Assembly (NCBI RefSeq): GCF_002115785.1
Contig: NZ_JFJY01000003.1
Location: 355,292-419,291, forward strand
DNA length: 64,000 nt
DNA from: Thalassospira sp. MCCC 1A03138
GTDB lineage: Bacteria > Pseudomonadota > Alphaproteobacteria > Rhodospirillales > Thalassospiraceae
Direction: 5' to 3'
Shown here: positions 26,138 to 34,699 of the stretch, one piece after another
Layout: each line of letters opens with the position of its first letter
Numbering within the stretch: the first letter of the stretch is position 1
Notes under the pieces: generated by a model
What the model saw: only the letters and a program-made list of their open reading frames with translations
What the model was told of the DNA's origin: nothing
Database searches by the model: none
Position numbers and translations under genes: made by a program

Positions 26138-26629
26138 TCATATTTGATACTGGTATTCATATTCGAACAGAACGCCGAAGATCTGATCGATCGTGTTCCC
26201 ATCCTGATCACGCGTACGCACCGGCAATAAAACCCGTATCCAGTGCTGATCGGGATACATGTCGAACGACACATAATGGAATGTCGGATTGCCGCGCATC
26301 ATCGTATCAAACAGCGCCGCCGACAGGCAGCTGCCATACTTCATGTCGATCTCGCGCGGGCTGGCCCGCTGAAAGCTTTCCCGGTAAAGCCTGACAGCCG
26401 ATGCCGCATGGATCAGGATCAGAAAGTCATCTTTAAGCGACTGATATTCATATATCGATATGTCATCGACCCAAGGGCGCAGTCGCTCTGCACTCAACAC
26501 GTCGCGTGTCGGCAGAATTTCGTCGGGATTTTCCTGATGTGCAGCATGCCAGAGCTCTACAAGTTCGATGACATGGTCACCCACATCGCCGGGCAATTCT
26601 TCAAGCTTGAAATCGGCAGCTTCGGCCAT
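26138..26629 (-). CDS. PAS_5-type PAS domain protein (copy 1)
   Basis: This 163-residue single-domain protein matches the alphaproteobacterial PAS_5 family: ELPGDVGDHVIELVELWHAAHQENPD, then PTRDVLSAERLRPWVDDISIYEY, and a beta-sheet core with FHYVSFDMYPDQHWIRVLLPVR. It has no output domain. The ATG at 26629 is preferred over one 63 bases upstream, because the family starts near here and the extension is not conserved. It stands 89 bases after a paralogue. Confidence 0.8.
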   Translation of the reverse strand: MAEAADFKLEELPGDVGDHVIELVELWHAAHQENPDEILPTRDVLSAERLRPWVDDISIYEYQSLKDDFLILIHAASAVRLYRESFQRASPREIDMKYGSCLSAALFDTMMRGNPTFHYVSFDMYPDQHWIRVLLPVRTRDQDGNTIDQIFGVLFEYEYQYQI

Positions 26630-26718
26630 TCTTTCGGTGACCTTCCCATTCCCCAATATAAGTGAATTGGGAAATAAGCGATTAAATAACAAGATGCGAC
26701 GAGCTCTAAATCACCGCC

Positions 26719-27189
26719 TCACACCCTGTATAGGAAATGCACCACCAGAACCTGAATGACCGGATCACCCTTCCGGCATCTTGTTCGCACCGGCAACATC
26801 AACCGCAGCCAGTTTTCCCACTGCTTGCGCTCGACCCCGATCATGTGGAATTGCGCCTGCCCGGTTTTGATCACTTCGCACAGGGTCGGATAGACCGCCG
26901 TTCCGAAATCAAGATCAATCTGGCGCGGGGTTGATCCCTGATAATTCTCGCCACTGGCCGCAATCATGTTCGGCGCATCGCGGCGAATGACGAAATCATT
27001 GCGATCAGGCTGATATTCGTAAATACCGATATCATCGCACCATGGAGCCAGCATGTCGGAACCCAGATCACGCCGGTCGGGAATATCCCCGTCACGGCAG
27101 GCATCCTGCCAAAGCGCAAGCAACCGGGAAACATGCCCGTCCACATCGTCCGGCAGGTCATCCAGCCGAATTTCCTGCGCATAGGCCAT
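26719..27189 (-). CDS. PAS_5-type PAS domain protein (copy 2)
   Basis: This 156-residue paralogue of the next gene has the same frame: IRLDDLPDDVDGHVSRLLALWQDACRDGDIPDRRDLGSDMLAPWCDDIGIYEY and a strand region QFHMIGVERKQWENWLRLMLPVR. The pair are collinear and similar along their length, which suggests tandem duplication. The role of the family is unknown; small PAS_5 proteins usually sense something or sit in protein complexes. Confidence 0.8.
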   Translation of the reverse strand: MAYAQEIRLDDLPDDVDGHVSRLLALWQDACRDGDIPDRRDLGSDMLAPWCDDIGIYEYQPDRNDFVIRRDAPNMIAASGENYQGSTPRQIDLDFGTAVYPTLCEVIKTGQAQFHMIGVERKQWENWLRLMLPVRTRCRKGDPVIQVLVVHFLYRV

Positions 27190-27326
27190 CGCGCAATAAG
27201 CTCCCCGACACGTCCATTCACTCTGTATCGATCATAGGAACGCATCACAACGCAATGCAAGGCGCAAACATCATGATTTTCTGATTTTAAGTATTACAGC
27301 GGATTACTCAGCGTCGAAAACCGGCC

Positions 27327-29141
27327 TCAAACCGGCATCGTATCGCGATAGCGTTGCAGCAACCGGCTATCGATGCGATTGCGCCCGTCGATATTTGAAA
27401 TCCACACGATCTGATAGGGTGCCAGCGGCAAAATACCGTTGAAATCCTCGATCACCTGCTGCGACAAAAGATCGGTCCAGCCTTCGGTCATGATCAGGTT
27501 GATCTTTGAAAGATCAAGGTCCTGCACCTGATCGGTCAGGTTGAACACACAGAAAATGCTTTGATCATTCAGATGGCTTTGCCGCCAGACGCCCAGCAAC
27601 TCACGGCCAAGGTTAAGCGTATATTGCGTCGCATTTGGATGGAATGCTGGCTGCCCCATGCGGATCGACATCAGGGCACGCAACTGGTCAAACGCCTTCC
27701 GGGCAATGCCATCCTCCGAAAGCCGCGCCTCAGCCTCCTCAAGCTGCCAGATTTTGCGGTTCAACCGGCGCGGAATGCCGGTTTCCTCATATCCCGCCTG
27801 ATCGTTTTCGGTGGCAAAGATCGACTGCACATAAATCGCCGGAACCCCTTCAAGCGACATGGCAATCGCCTGGCTCATCACAAACCGTTCCAGCCCATAG
27901 GTACGATCCCCGGCAAAGTTCTCGGCCAGCATGCTAAACAGCGTGACATTCAGCTCATAGGCCTTCTGCCCGCCACCCTTCAGCGACCGGTAGCTCACCT
28001 GCCCGCCCATTTTGCGCGCATGGTCGGTCATGGCATCGATCTCCGCATCCGGGATCAGGTTTTCGGCCGGGCGCAGGCCAATACCATCGTGGCTGGCGGT
28101 GAAATTGAAAAATGTGCAGCCCGCAGGCGCTGGTGGCATCGACATGATGCATTTGCGAATGCAATCGCTCCGCCCCGAAAGCAACCCATGAATGATCACC
28201 GGCGGCAGGCTGAAATTATAAATCAGATGCGCCTCGTCCTGATTGCCGAAATAGGACAGGTTTTCAAGCAGCGGCAGATTGGTTTCGGTAATAAACAGCA
28301 CATCCGGATGCACCGCCGTCGTGGCAAGCCGCAATGCCTTGATGATCTTGTGCGTCTGATCAAGGTTGATCGAACTGGTCCCGGCCACCTTCCAGATAAA
28401 GCCGATGGCATCCAGCCGCACGACCCGCACGCCATGTTTAAGGTATTCCAGAACGATCTTCAGGATTTCAAAAAACACATCCGGGTTGCCGTAATCCAGA
28501 TCGACCTGATCATAACTGAACGTGCACCAGACATGCTTTTCCCCGTCCGATGTCGTGACCTTGCTTAACAGCGGATGACTGCGCGGCCTAACCACATCGG
28601 AAAGATCATCATCGGGGCTGGCGGTCTTGATGTAATCGACACCGGGCTTGTCGCCCGCAAGGAACTGCTGAAACCAGACATGGGACGCCGAAATATGGTT
28701 CGCCACCAGATCGGCCATCACGGTGGCATCTTTGGACAATGCCTTCACGTCATCCCATGTGCCAAGTTCCGGTCGCAAGCTGCTGAAATCGCTTACAGAA
28801 AAACCATCATCGGATGTAAAGGGGTGAAACGGCAGGATATGAATCCCCGTCAGCCAATCCTTAAGCCACGTGCGATAAAAATCGCCAAGACTTTGCAAAC
28901 CGTGATGCCCGTCGCGCGAAATGCTGTCGCCATAGGTGATCAGAAACGCATCGCGCTGATCCCATTTGCGAAGATATTCCTCGCACGGCTCCGCCCCGTC
29001 ACCCTCAAGCGGCAATCCCAGCACCTCAAACACCCGGCGCACCAGATCGGCGTGATCATGTTCCGGATACACATCCGCAAGCAGATTGCGCATTGCACTT
29101 GCGAACGCAATACGCCCCGAGGTTCCGATGACACGATCCAT
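27327..29141 (-). CDS. GH13_18 sugar phosphorylase (glucosylglycerate or sucrose phosphorylase type)
   Basis: This 604-residue alpha-amylase-fold enzyme belongs to the GH13_18 phosphorylases, which split glucosides with phosphate to give alpha-glucose 1-phosphate. The catalytic triad is in place: nucleophile Asp244 in VRVVRLDAIGF, acid/base Glu286 in LFITETN and Asp352 in TASHDGIG. The region GIHILPFHPFTSDDGFSVSDF fits the group. The family includes sucrose, glucosylglycerol and glucosylglycerate phosphorylases. Because glucosylglycerate synthesis genes lie 3 kb upstream, glucosylglycerate phosphorylase is my preferred reading (inference). Confidence 0.85.
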   Translation of the reverse strand: MDRVIGTSGRIAFASAMRNLLADVYPEHDHADLVRRVFEVLGLPLEGDGAEPCEEYLRKWDQRDAFLITYGDSISRDGHHGLQSLGDFYRTWLKDWLTGIHILPFHPFTSDDGFSVSDFSSLRPELGTWDDVKALSKDATVMADLVANHISASHVWFQQFLAGDKPGVDYIKTASPDDDLSDVVRPRSHPLLSKVTTSDGEKHVWCTFSYDQVDLDYGNPDVFFEILKIVLEYLKHGVRVVRLDAIGFIWKVAGTSSINLDQTHKIIKALRLATTAVHPDVLFITETNLPLLENLSYFGNQDEAHLIYNFSLPPVIIHGLLSGRSDCIRKCIMSMPPAPAGCTFFNFTASHDGIGLRPAENLIPDAEIDAMTDHARKMGGQVSYRSLKGGGQKAYELNVTLFSMLAENFAGDRTYGLERFVMSQAIAMSLEGVPAIYVQSIFATENDQAGYEETGIPRRLNRKIWQLEEAEARLSEDGIARKAFDQLRALMSIRMGQPAFHPNATQYTLNLGRELLGVWRQSHLNDQSIFCVFNLTDQVQDLDLSKINLIMTEGWTDLLSQQVIEDFNGILPLAPYQIVWISNIDGRNRIDSRLLQRYRDTMPV

Positions 29142-29318
29142 GCTGGCTCCTTTGGGCAGGCAAATCAGGAATTCACCTTAATCAAATAATGATTTTGCCT
29201 ATGATGCAAGCAACGATTTCAAAGTGCTAACAAAGCAGGCACAAATCAAATATCGAACTTGAACTTCAGAATTCAGCAGCGACAAAAATCAGCGAATTAA
29301 CTGGAAGTTACGAAAATT

Positions 29319-30050
29319 TTGGAAAATAATTCACAGGATGTTTTAGGGAGATCAAGCGCTTTGCTCCACGCTATAAATCATAAAAAAACCCGCCTTCATT
29401 TAAGATATCTGGGCCACCGAGAAAGCGGAGAAAGAAGGGTACACGAGGAAGATGAGATCACCTCTCTCATACTCGGCCCCTTGTCTTTACTACCCAGTAA
29501 GTCCGTGGCTTATTTCTGGTCCAATTTTATTTCTTTTTTGGGCGGTCACTTGCCATCTAAAGAACCTATGTCTGCTGACATGTCATTTTGGCCTAGACGT
29601 CCTTCAACAAAAATAGAACCAGATATCTTTGTTAACTTACACTGGGATGATAGCTCGACCACCAGTATTTTGGTTGAATTAAAGTGGCGATCCGGGTTAA
29701 GCGGCGAAGATCAATTGCACCGCCAATGGTTGGAATTTTTATCCAAAGAAGAAAGAAAGACAGGCATTCACTTATTTCTTGCTCCCACCACCGTCGCCGC
29801 TGAAGCTGCTCGGTCTTTAGAGGACATATGGGGACCTCGTCTCATAGCAGCCACTTGGATAAAAACATTGTCATTTTTACATGAATTAAGAAATGACCAC
29901 AATGCAGAGGGACTTCTCCCATGGATAACTCAAATAACAAAAACAATGGACTTCCTGTCAATCCGCCCATTTCGAGGGTTTTCAAATTTAGAAAAAGATA
30001 TCCCCTTTTCTGAACCTGCCATCAGCCCAGTTATTTTCTTTAAAAGATAA
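29319..30050 (+). CDS. PD-(D/E)XK nuclease-like protein, first gene of an unrecognised two-gene cassette
   Basis: This 243-residue protein has the spacing of a PD-(D/E)XK endonuclease: Glu44 in VHEEDEITS, Pro101-Asp102 in KIEPDIFV, Glu120-Leu-Lys122 in ILVELKWRS, and Gln132 in GEDQLHRQW after the core. That is the usual metal-binding and catalytic set of restriction-type nucleases; I name no closer family. The frame opens with TTG at 29319 (no ATG until residue 84), with GGAAG upstream. The DNA is strikingly AT-rich against its neighbours, so it looks acquired. A partner gene begins 12 bases after the stop. Activity has not been shown. Confidence 0.72.
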   Translation: MENNSQDVLGRSSALLHAINHKKTRLHLRYLGHRESGERRVHEEDEITSLILGPLSLLPSKSVAYFWSNFISFLGGHLPSKEPMSADMSFWPRRPSTKIEPDIFVNLHWDDSSTTSILVELKWRSGLSGEDQLHRQWLEFLSKEERKTGIHLFLAPTTVAAEAARSLEDIWGPRLIAATWIKTLSFLHELRNDHNAEGLLPWITQITKTMDFLSIRPFRGFSNLEKDIPFSEPAISPVIFFKR

Positions 30051-30062
30051 AAGAACATTGAA

Positions 30063-30686
30063 ATGAAAGATTTAGGAAAAAAATTATCAACATCAATTGA
30101 TATAATTGAAAAATTTTTCATCGAAATAAATAGCCTTGAATTAATTATTCAACAAAAATTATTCAACATGGTCAATAATATAAAATCTGATGAAAAGATT
30201 AGAATTACATCAGATTGGATTACATCTTTCCGTGATTCCGAGAGCAATTGGATCTCCACTGACATATCAGGATCTTTGGGACTATCCCCTCCTCGAAAGA
30301 AAAATCCCAAAAGATATCTCTCATATCAAATAAGCCTAGCTGGAGATGCGGTTGAAACGGCGGACAACCAAGACAAAGAACCTTTAGTTCATATTAATTT
30401 ATGGGACACACCTATTAGTTTTAGCGAAGGTATGTATTCATGCGTTTACTGGACATCCGAAGATAAAAGCGTATTTCTCGAACAAGGTACGCTCTTTTGC
30501 TGGCCAGCAAAGACAAATTACTGGCACGATAAACAATGGTCTTATGCAATAAAACTCACGCAACTCAATGACGAGACATGCGTAGACGACCTTATAACAA
30601 TACCCTGCCAGCAACTTCTATTAGGGAAAGATTTAACAAGCACAATAATTCCCAAAAGCGAGGCCATCTATCGCCCCATCTTATGA
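30063..30686 (+). CDS. Unrecognised protein, partner of the nuclease-like gene
   Basis: This 207-residue protein is not one I recognise. It starts with a helical segment (STSIDIIEKFFIEINSLELIIQ), passes through a Ser/Asp-rich middle with a lysine- and proline-rich loop (SPPRKKNPKRY), and ends in a beta-rich half with many aromatics (YSCVYWTSEDKSVFLEQ, WHDKQWSYAIKL). There is no signal peptide, membrane helix or known catalytic motif. It is 12 bases after the nuclease-like gene on the same strand and shares its low GC, so the two are surely co-transcribed. It could be a specificity, regulatory or antitoxin subunit. Confidence 0.6.
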   Translation: MKDLGKKLSTSIDIIEKFFIEINSLELIIQQKLFNMVNNIKSDEKIRITSDWITSFRDSESNWISTDISGSLGLSPPRKKNPKRYLSYQISLAGDAVETADNQDKEPLVHINLWDTPISFSEGMYSCVYWTSEDKSVFLEQGTLFCWPAKTNYWHDKQWSYAIKLTQLNDETCVDDLITIPCQQLLLGKDLTSTIIPKSEAIYRPIL

Positions 30687-30705
30687 TTAGCTTGTTTTTG
30701 CTAAT
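30686..30705 (+). terminator. Weak hairpin after the two-gene cassette
   Basis: ATTAGC and GCTAAT form a 6-bp stem around TTGTTTTT directly after the partner gene's stop. It is AT-rich and weak, so terminator function is tentative. Confidence 0.35.
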
Positions 30706-30815
30706 TAACGGCTCAATCGCTACCTGCAACTGCCTACAGGAGTGAAATCGCTGCCCGGTTGTTCCCTCACTAAAAAGAACCAAGCAAGCTACTCTCTTTC
30801 CCATAAAATCAAAAC

Positions 30816-31226
30816 TCAGTCGGATGCATCTTCGGGCTTGTAGATCACGTTTTCCGCGCCCTCGGCCCCCATGAAGACGACAACGACCCGCGCGGGAATA
30901 TCACCATCATTGATCCCTTCATGCCAGTAATCCATCGCCTCAAGCACCCCTTCCCCGGCGCGATAGGTGGTTTTTCCCCCGTCGCCGTAATCAACCGTGA
31001 TCTGCCCTTCAAGGATATATCCATAGGTCGGCACGCCATGCTTGTGCCAGCCGGTTTTCTGCCCCGGTGCCATCGTCGCCAGCACCGATCTGATCTTGGC
31101 CTTGCCCTTGGGATAGCTCACCTGCTCGCCGACAAAATTCACACCACTATCAAGCAGCTTCACCCCGTCATGAACATCCTTGGCGGGCACGCTTTTCTCC
31201 GGATGTTTTTCCATCAGATTTTCCAT
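30816..31226 (-). CDS. Cupin-domain protein
   Basis: This 136-residue small cupin has the metal-site motif 1 GWHKHGVPTYGYILEG and motif 2-like GEGVLEAMDYWHEG. It probably binds a metal ion with two His plus a Glu. It is a single-domain protein with no signal peptide, of the quercetin dioxygenase-like or general cupin_2 type. The start could also be 12 bases downstream at MEKHPEK. It has no obvious partner; the role is unknown. Confidence 0.85.
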   Translation of the reverse strand: MENLMEKHPEKSVPAKDVHDGVKLLDSGVNFVGEQVSYPKGKAKIRSVLATMAPGQKTGWHKHGVPTYGYILEGQITVDYGDGGKTTYRAGEGVLEAMDYWHEGINDGDIPARVVVVFMGAEGAENVIYKPEDASD

Positions 31227-31302
31227 GTTATGCGAACGCTCCCGCGTCGATTGATTTCCGTAATCGGTAAATCATAGGCCGATGATGCGCCTAAATCATA
31301 AA

Positions 31303-31334
31303 AAACCGGGCACCATTACCTTGATACCCGGTTT
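31303..31334 (-). terminator. Rho-independent terminator after the TPP enzyme gene
   Basis: Stem AAACCGGG / CCCGGTTT with a 16-nt loop is followed on the minus strand by TTTTTTATG. Confidence 0.82.
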
Positions 31335-31360
31335 CATCATCGGCTCAGTATCACCGTCCC

Positions 31361-33076
31361 TTACGGCGCAATCGTCACCTCGACCAGCGCATGGGTGCGG
31401 TTGGTGTCGATATGGTTGATCGCTTGGCGCAGGATTTCCGGCAAATCGGCCGCCCGTTCGGCCTTCGCCGTCCATGCCCGGCTGGCTTCCGCGACCTTGG
31501 TGAAATCGGGGCTGGGTTTAAGGCCGGTCAAGGGCATCTGGTTGGTTTTCGCGGCATAGCCATCGGGATACATCCCGGTCACCGACTGGCGCACCGCGCC
31601 CCATTCATTGTTGTTCAGAACAAGGATCAGGATCGGAAGCTCAAGCGCCTCGGCGATCTGGTGGCATGCCGTCGGATTGGCAAACATATATGATCCATCG
31701 CCCATGGTGGCGATCACCAGCTTGTTTTTGTCGGCAAGCTGATAACCCATCGATGCCGGGAAGGACCAGCCAAGCCCGCCGGAATGCGGTTCCTGATACC
31801 AGCTACTGTGCTCCGAAAGCGAAAGCGGCTCCAGCGGGCAGCCAAGCTCGGAAAACACCGTTGCCGGCCGCCCGGCAATCGCATCCGAAAGACAGCGCGA
31901 CACAAACGCCTTGCTCATCGGATCAACCGATCCGGCATCGGCCGCCGCCAGCGCCTTTTTGCGCGTGGCGGCATTGATCGCCGCGACCTTTTCACGCCGG
32001 TCCGTGCACGTTTCGCGATGATCGCCATGATGACGATCCAGCACGTCGGCCAGCGCCATCATCACATCTCCGGTTTCCCCGGTAAGCGAGAGGTCGGCGG
32101 CAAAATTGCGCCCCGGAAAACGGGAATAAAGCGGGTTCTGCCCGATCTGGATCACCTTGCAATCGGGGCGCAGCGTATGGATATCGGGCGACCACGGGGC
32201 CAGGCAATCAATCACCAGAACCGCATCGGCATCTTTGAGCCACGGTGCCGGGTCCATCCCCGCCATCATCGGATGATCGGTGCCAAGGGCAAGCTGGATC
32301 GCCCAATATTGCACCACCGGAATGCCCCACTGATCCACCAGTGACGACAGGCGATCAAAGGCTTCGTGCGTGCCCGTGCCACGCTGGGCAATGATCACCG
32401 GATTTTTCGCATTGGCAAGGATGCGCGCCGCATCCTCAAGGCTTTCCCTGGGTGGCATCACCCGGACCGGCTGCATGCGAAGCGGCGCGTCAATCGCATC
32501 CCCCGGACAGGGTTCACACAAAACCTCGCGCGGCAGGGATACATAAACCGGCCCCTTGGGCACGGACGATGCAATCGCATAGGCGCGGTCAACAACGTCT
32601 GGCACCTGTTCGGGGAATTTAAGTTCATATTCCCATTTCGATGCCTCGCGCACCATCGCCGCCTGATCGCGCATTTCCTGGCCCCAGCCAATCGGCACGG
32701 TCCGCGCGCCAAGCCGCCCCTGTTCCATAACCGGGGTGCGTCCCGACATCAGGATCACCGGCACATGCTCGGTCGCGGCATTGATCGCGCCAATCGCGCA
32801 ATTGGCCAGCCCGACATTGGTATGCGCCATCACCGCCTGGGTTTTGCCAGTCGCAAGGTAATAGCCATGCGCCATACCCATCGCGGCATTTTCATGCGGC
32901 ATGACAAGCGCGTGGGGAAGCTCGATATCCTTGGCATTGGCTTCCGCCAGCCCTTCGATGATCGGCGGAAAATCGGTGCCGGAATTGGCAAAGATATAAT
33001 CCACCCCGATCGCCTTCATCCGCGCCAGAACGGCCCCGCCTGCGGTGAGCGTGATTTGCGCCTTGTCATTTTTCAT
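31361..33076 (-). CDS. Thiamine pyrophosphate-requiring enzyme (acetolactate synthase-like)
   Basis: This 571-residue ThDP-dependent decarboxylase/carboligase has the catalytic Glu62 in VMPHENAAMGMAHGY, the middle FAD/nucleotide-like domain (PVIIAQRGTGTHEAF) and the ThDP-diphosphate motif GDGSYMFANP (from about residue 459) with NNNEWG about 30 residues later. It looks like the ALS/benzoylformate decarboxylase group, not the biosynthetic IlvB, because it is single and paired with a divergent IclR gene, which points to a catabolic role. The substrate is unclear. It has its own terminator. Confidence 0.87.
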   Translation of the reverse strand: MKNDKAQITLTAGGAVLARMKAIGVDYIFANSGTDFPPIIEGLAEANAKDIELPHALVMPHENAAMGMAHGYYLATGKTQAVMAHTNVGLANCAIGAINAATEHVPVILMSGRTPVMEQGRLGARTVPIGWGQEMRDQAAMVREASKWEYELKFPEQVPDVVDRAYAIASSVPKGPVYVSLPREVLCEPCPGDAIDAPLRMQPVRVMPPRESLEDAARILANAKNPVIIAQRGTGTHEAFDRLSSLVDQWGIPVVQYWAIQLALGTDHPMMAGMDPAPWLKDADAVLVIDCLAPWSPDIHTLRPDCKVIQIGQNPLYSRFPGRNFAADLSLTGETGDVMMALADVLDRHHGDHRETCTDRREKVAAINAATRKKALAAADAGSVDPMSKAFVSRCLSDAIAGRPATVFSELGCPLEPLSLSEHSSWYQEPHSGGLGWSFPASMGYQLADKNKLVIATMGDGSYMFANPTACHQIAEALELPILILVLNNNEWGAVRQSVTGMYPDGYAAKTNQMPLTGLKPSPDFTKVAEASRAWTAKAERAADLPEILRQAINHIDTNRTHALVEVTIAP

Positions 33077-33092
33077 TTGACGTTCCTGCCAT

Positions 33093-33109
33093 ATTTCTAT
33101 ATTTGAAAT
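33093..33109. promoter_or_regulatory. ATTTC-N7-GAAAT dyad, candidate IclR operator
   Basis: An inverted repeat 17 bases long lies just upstream of the TPP enzyme start, in an AT-rich divergent promoter region shared with the iclR gene. IclR-family sites often contain GAAAT/ATTTC half-sites. Confidence 0.5.
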
Positions 33110-33203
33110 TTAATTTATAATATAGTTTATTATTGAAATCGGACGCAGGTCAAGCTGTCCGATTTTTGCGCCTGCCTTTTGCCCCTCACGGAAAGAACGG
33201 ATC

Positions 33204-33965
33204 ATGACAAGCCAGCTTAACGGATCGGTGCTCAAGGCCTTCCGCATCCTCGAACTCTTTGCCGAGGGACGAACCGAGCTGACCGCCAGCGACACGGCGA
33301 CCGCCCTTGGCATCAACACCATCACTGCCCACCGGTTCCTGCATACGCTGGAACAGGCCGGCGCGCTTCGCATGGTTGCGCGCGGGGTCTTCCGGCTGGG
33401 TTATGTCTTTGCCGATCTGGGGGATCGCGTGCTGCGCGATGGCAGCCTGCCGAACCTGATCCAGCCGGTGCTGGACGATCTGGCGCGGACTGTGGGCGAG
33501 GCCTGCATGGCCACCGAATTTGATCGCGACATGGCGGTCTGCATCGCCAAGGCCCTGCCGGATCGGTCGCTTTATGTCGATATCCGCATCGGATCGCGGC
33601 TGGATGCCTTTTGCACGGCCCATGGCAAATTATGGCTGGCTTTCATGGGCCCGGATCAGCAGGACCGCTATTTCGAGAGCATCCGCCTGACCGGCATGAC
33701 CGAACGCACCATCACCGATCTGACGGCCCTTAAATCCGAACTTCGCACCGTCCGCGAACAGGGTTTTTCAATGAATAACGGCGAACGCGAAAGCGACATT
33801 TACGCCGTCGCCGTCCCGATCCTGACCCAGCATGGCCGCATGGTTTCCGCCATTTCGGTCTTTGGCGCCTCCCCGACCCTGATCGAACAGAAACGCGATC
33901 ACATTCTGACGGCCCTGCGCGACGCCGCCGAAAACGCCACACGCGCCCTTTACGGGCATTTCTGA
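33204..33965 (+). CDS. IclR-family transcriptional regulator
   Basis: This 253-residue regulator has an N-terminal winged HTH (SVLKAFRILELFAEG, NTITAHRFLHTLEQAGALRMV) and a C-terminal IclR GAF-like effector domain with GEACMATEFDRDMAVCIAKALP and GARLDAFCTAHGKLWLAF-like (here GSRLDAFCTAHGK) sensing motifs. It diverges from the TPP enzyme gene and probably represses it until an effector binds. RBS GGAAAGAACGG precedes the ATG. Confidence 0.94.
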   Translation: MTSQLNGSVLKAFRILELFAEGRTELTASDTATALGINTITAHRFLHTLEQAGALRMVARGVFRLGYVFADLGDRVLRDGSLPNLIQPVLDDLARTVGEACMATEFDRDMAVCIAKALPDRSLYVDIRIGSRLDAFCTAHGKLWLAFMGPDQQDRYFESIRLTGMTERTITDLTALKSELRTVREQGFSMNNGERESDIYAVAVPILTQHGRMVSAISVFGASPTLIEQKRDHILTALRDAAENATRALYGHF

Positions 33966-34046
33966 TCGTCACAATCGTTCAAGACGACATCGGGAAAACC
34001 ATGCGACATTTCCGGCAATGGCCCCAAAACCGGAAAGGCGCGCAAA

Positions 34047-34679
34047 ATGATGATTGAAAATCTGCTGCTGCTTTGGCTGGCGGCCCTGCCGCTGATGGGA
34101 AGCCCCGGCCCCGCCACCATAAGCCTGGCCGCCAGTGGTTCGGCCTTTGGCATTCGGCCAAGCCTTGGCTATCTCGGCGGGATCGTCATCGGCACGATTG
34201 CGGTTTTGCTGCTGGTCGCCACCGGCATTGCCACCGCCCTTCTCGCCCATCCAATTGCCGGGCAAGTCCTGACGGTGATTGCTGCTATCTATATCCTTTA
34301 TCTGGCATGGAAAATCGCCACCGCCCCGATCAGGCCCGCCCACGCAACATCCGACAGATCGCCCGAAACCACCCCTGAAGCCAAGGCCCCCGATTTCCGC
34401 GGCGGCGTGATGCTGGCAATCACCAATCCAAAGGCCTTCGCCGCCATCGGCGCGGTCTATGCCGCACATGCCATCACGCCACATTCCCTATGGCTTGATA
34501 ACGCCCTTAAAATTGCGGCTCTGGCGCTGGTGATCGTGCTGGTCAATAGTCTGTGGCTGGTTTTCGGGGCGGGCTTTGCGCGCCTGCTTTCCGATCCGCG
34601 TTTCGGGCGGCTGATCAATATCCTGTTTGCCGCCCTGCTGATCGCATCCCTTGCCATGGCCCTGCTGTCGCTGCCATAG
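34047..34679 (+). CDS. LysE/RhtB-family amino-acid exporter
   Basis: This 210-residue inner-membrane protein has about six helices. The LysE signature is clear: LPLMGSPGPATISLAASGSAFGIRPSLGYLGGIVIG (the helix 1 SPGP motif plus the following Gly-rich region) and ITNPKAFAAIGAVYA. It would export an amino acid or related metabolite. It lies 81 bases after the iclR gene on the same strand. The substrate is not predictable. Confidence 0.9.
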   Translation: MMIENLLLLWLAALPLMGSPGPATISLAASGSAFGIRPSLGYLGGIVIGTIAVLLLVATGIATALLAHPIAGQVLTVIAAIYILYLAWKIATAPIRPAHATSDRSPETTPEAKAPDFRGGVMLAITNPKAFAAIGAVYAAHAITPHSLWLDNALKIAALALVIVLVNSLWLVFGAGFARLLSDPRFGRLINILFAALLIASLAMALLSLP

Positions 34680-34699
34680 GAACACCGCAAAGACCCGCC

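Noticed and set aside
31361..33076. TPP enzyme as biosynthetic acetolactate synthase (ilvB)
   Set aside because: No small subunit gene, and the divergent IclR regulator and single-gene transcript suggest a catabolic enzyme.
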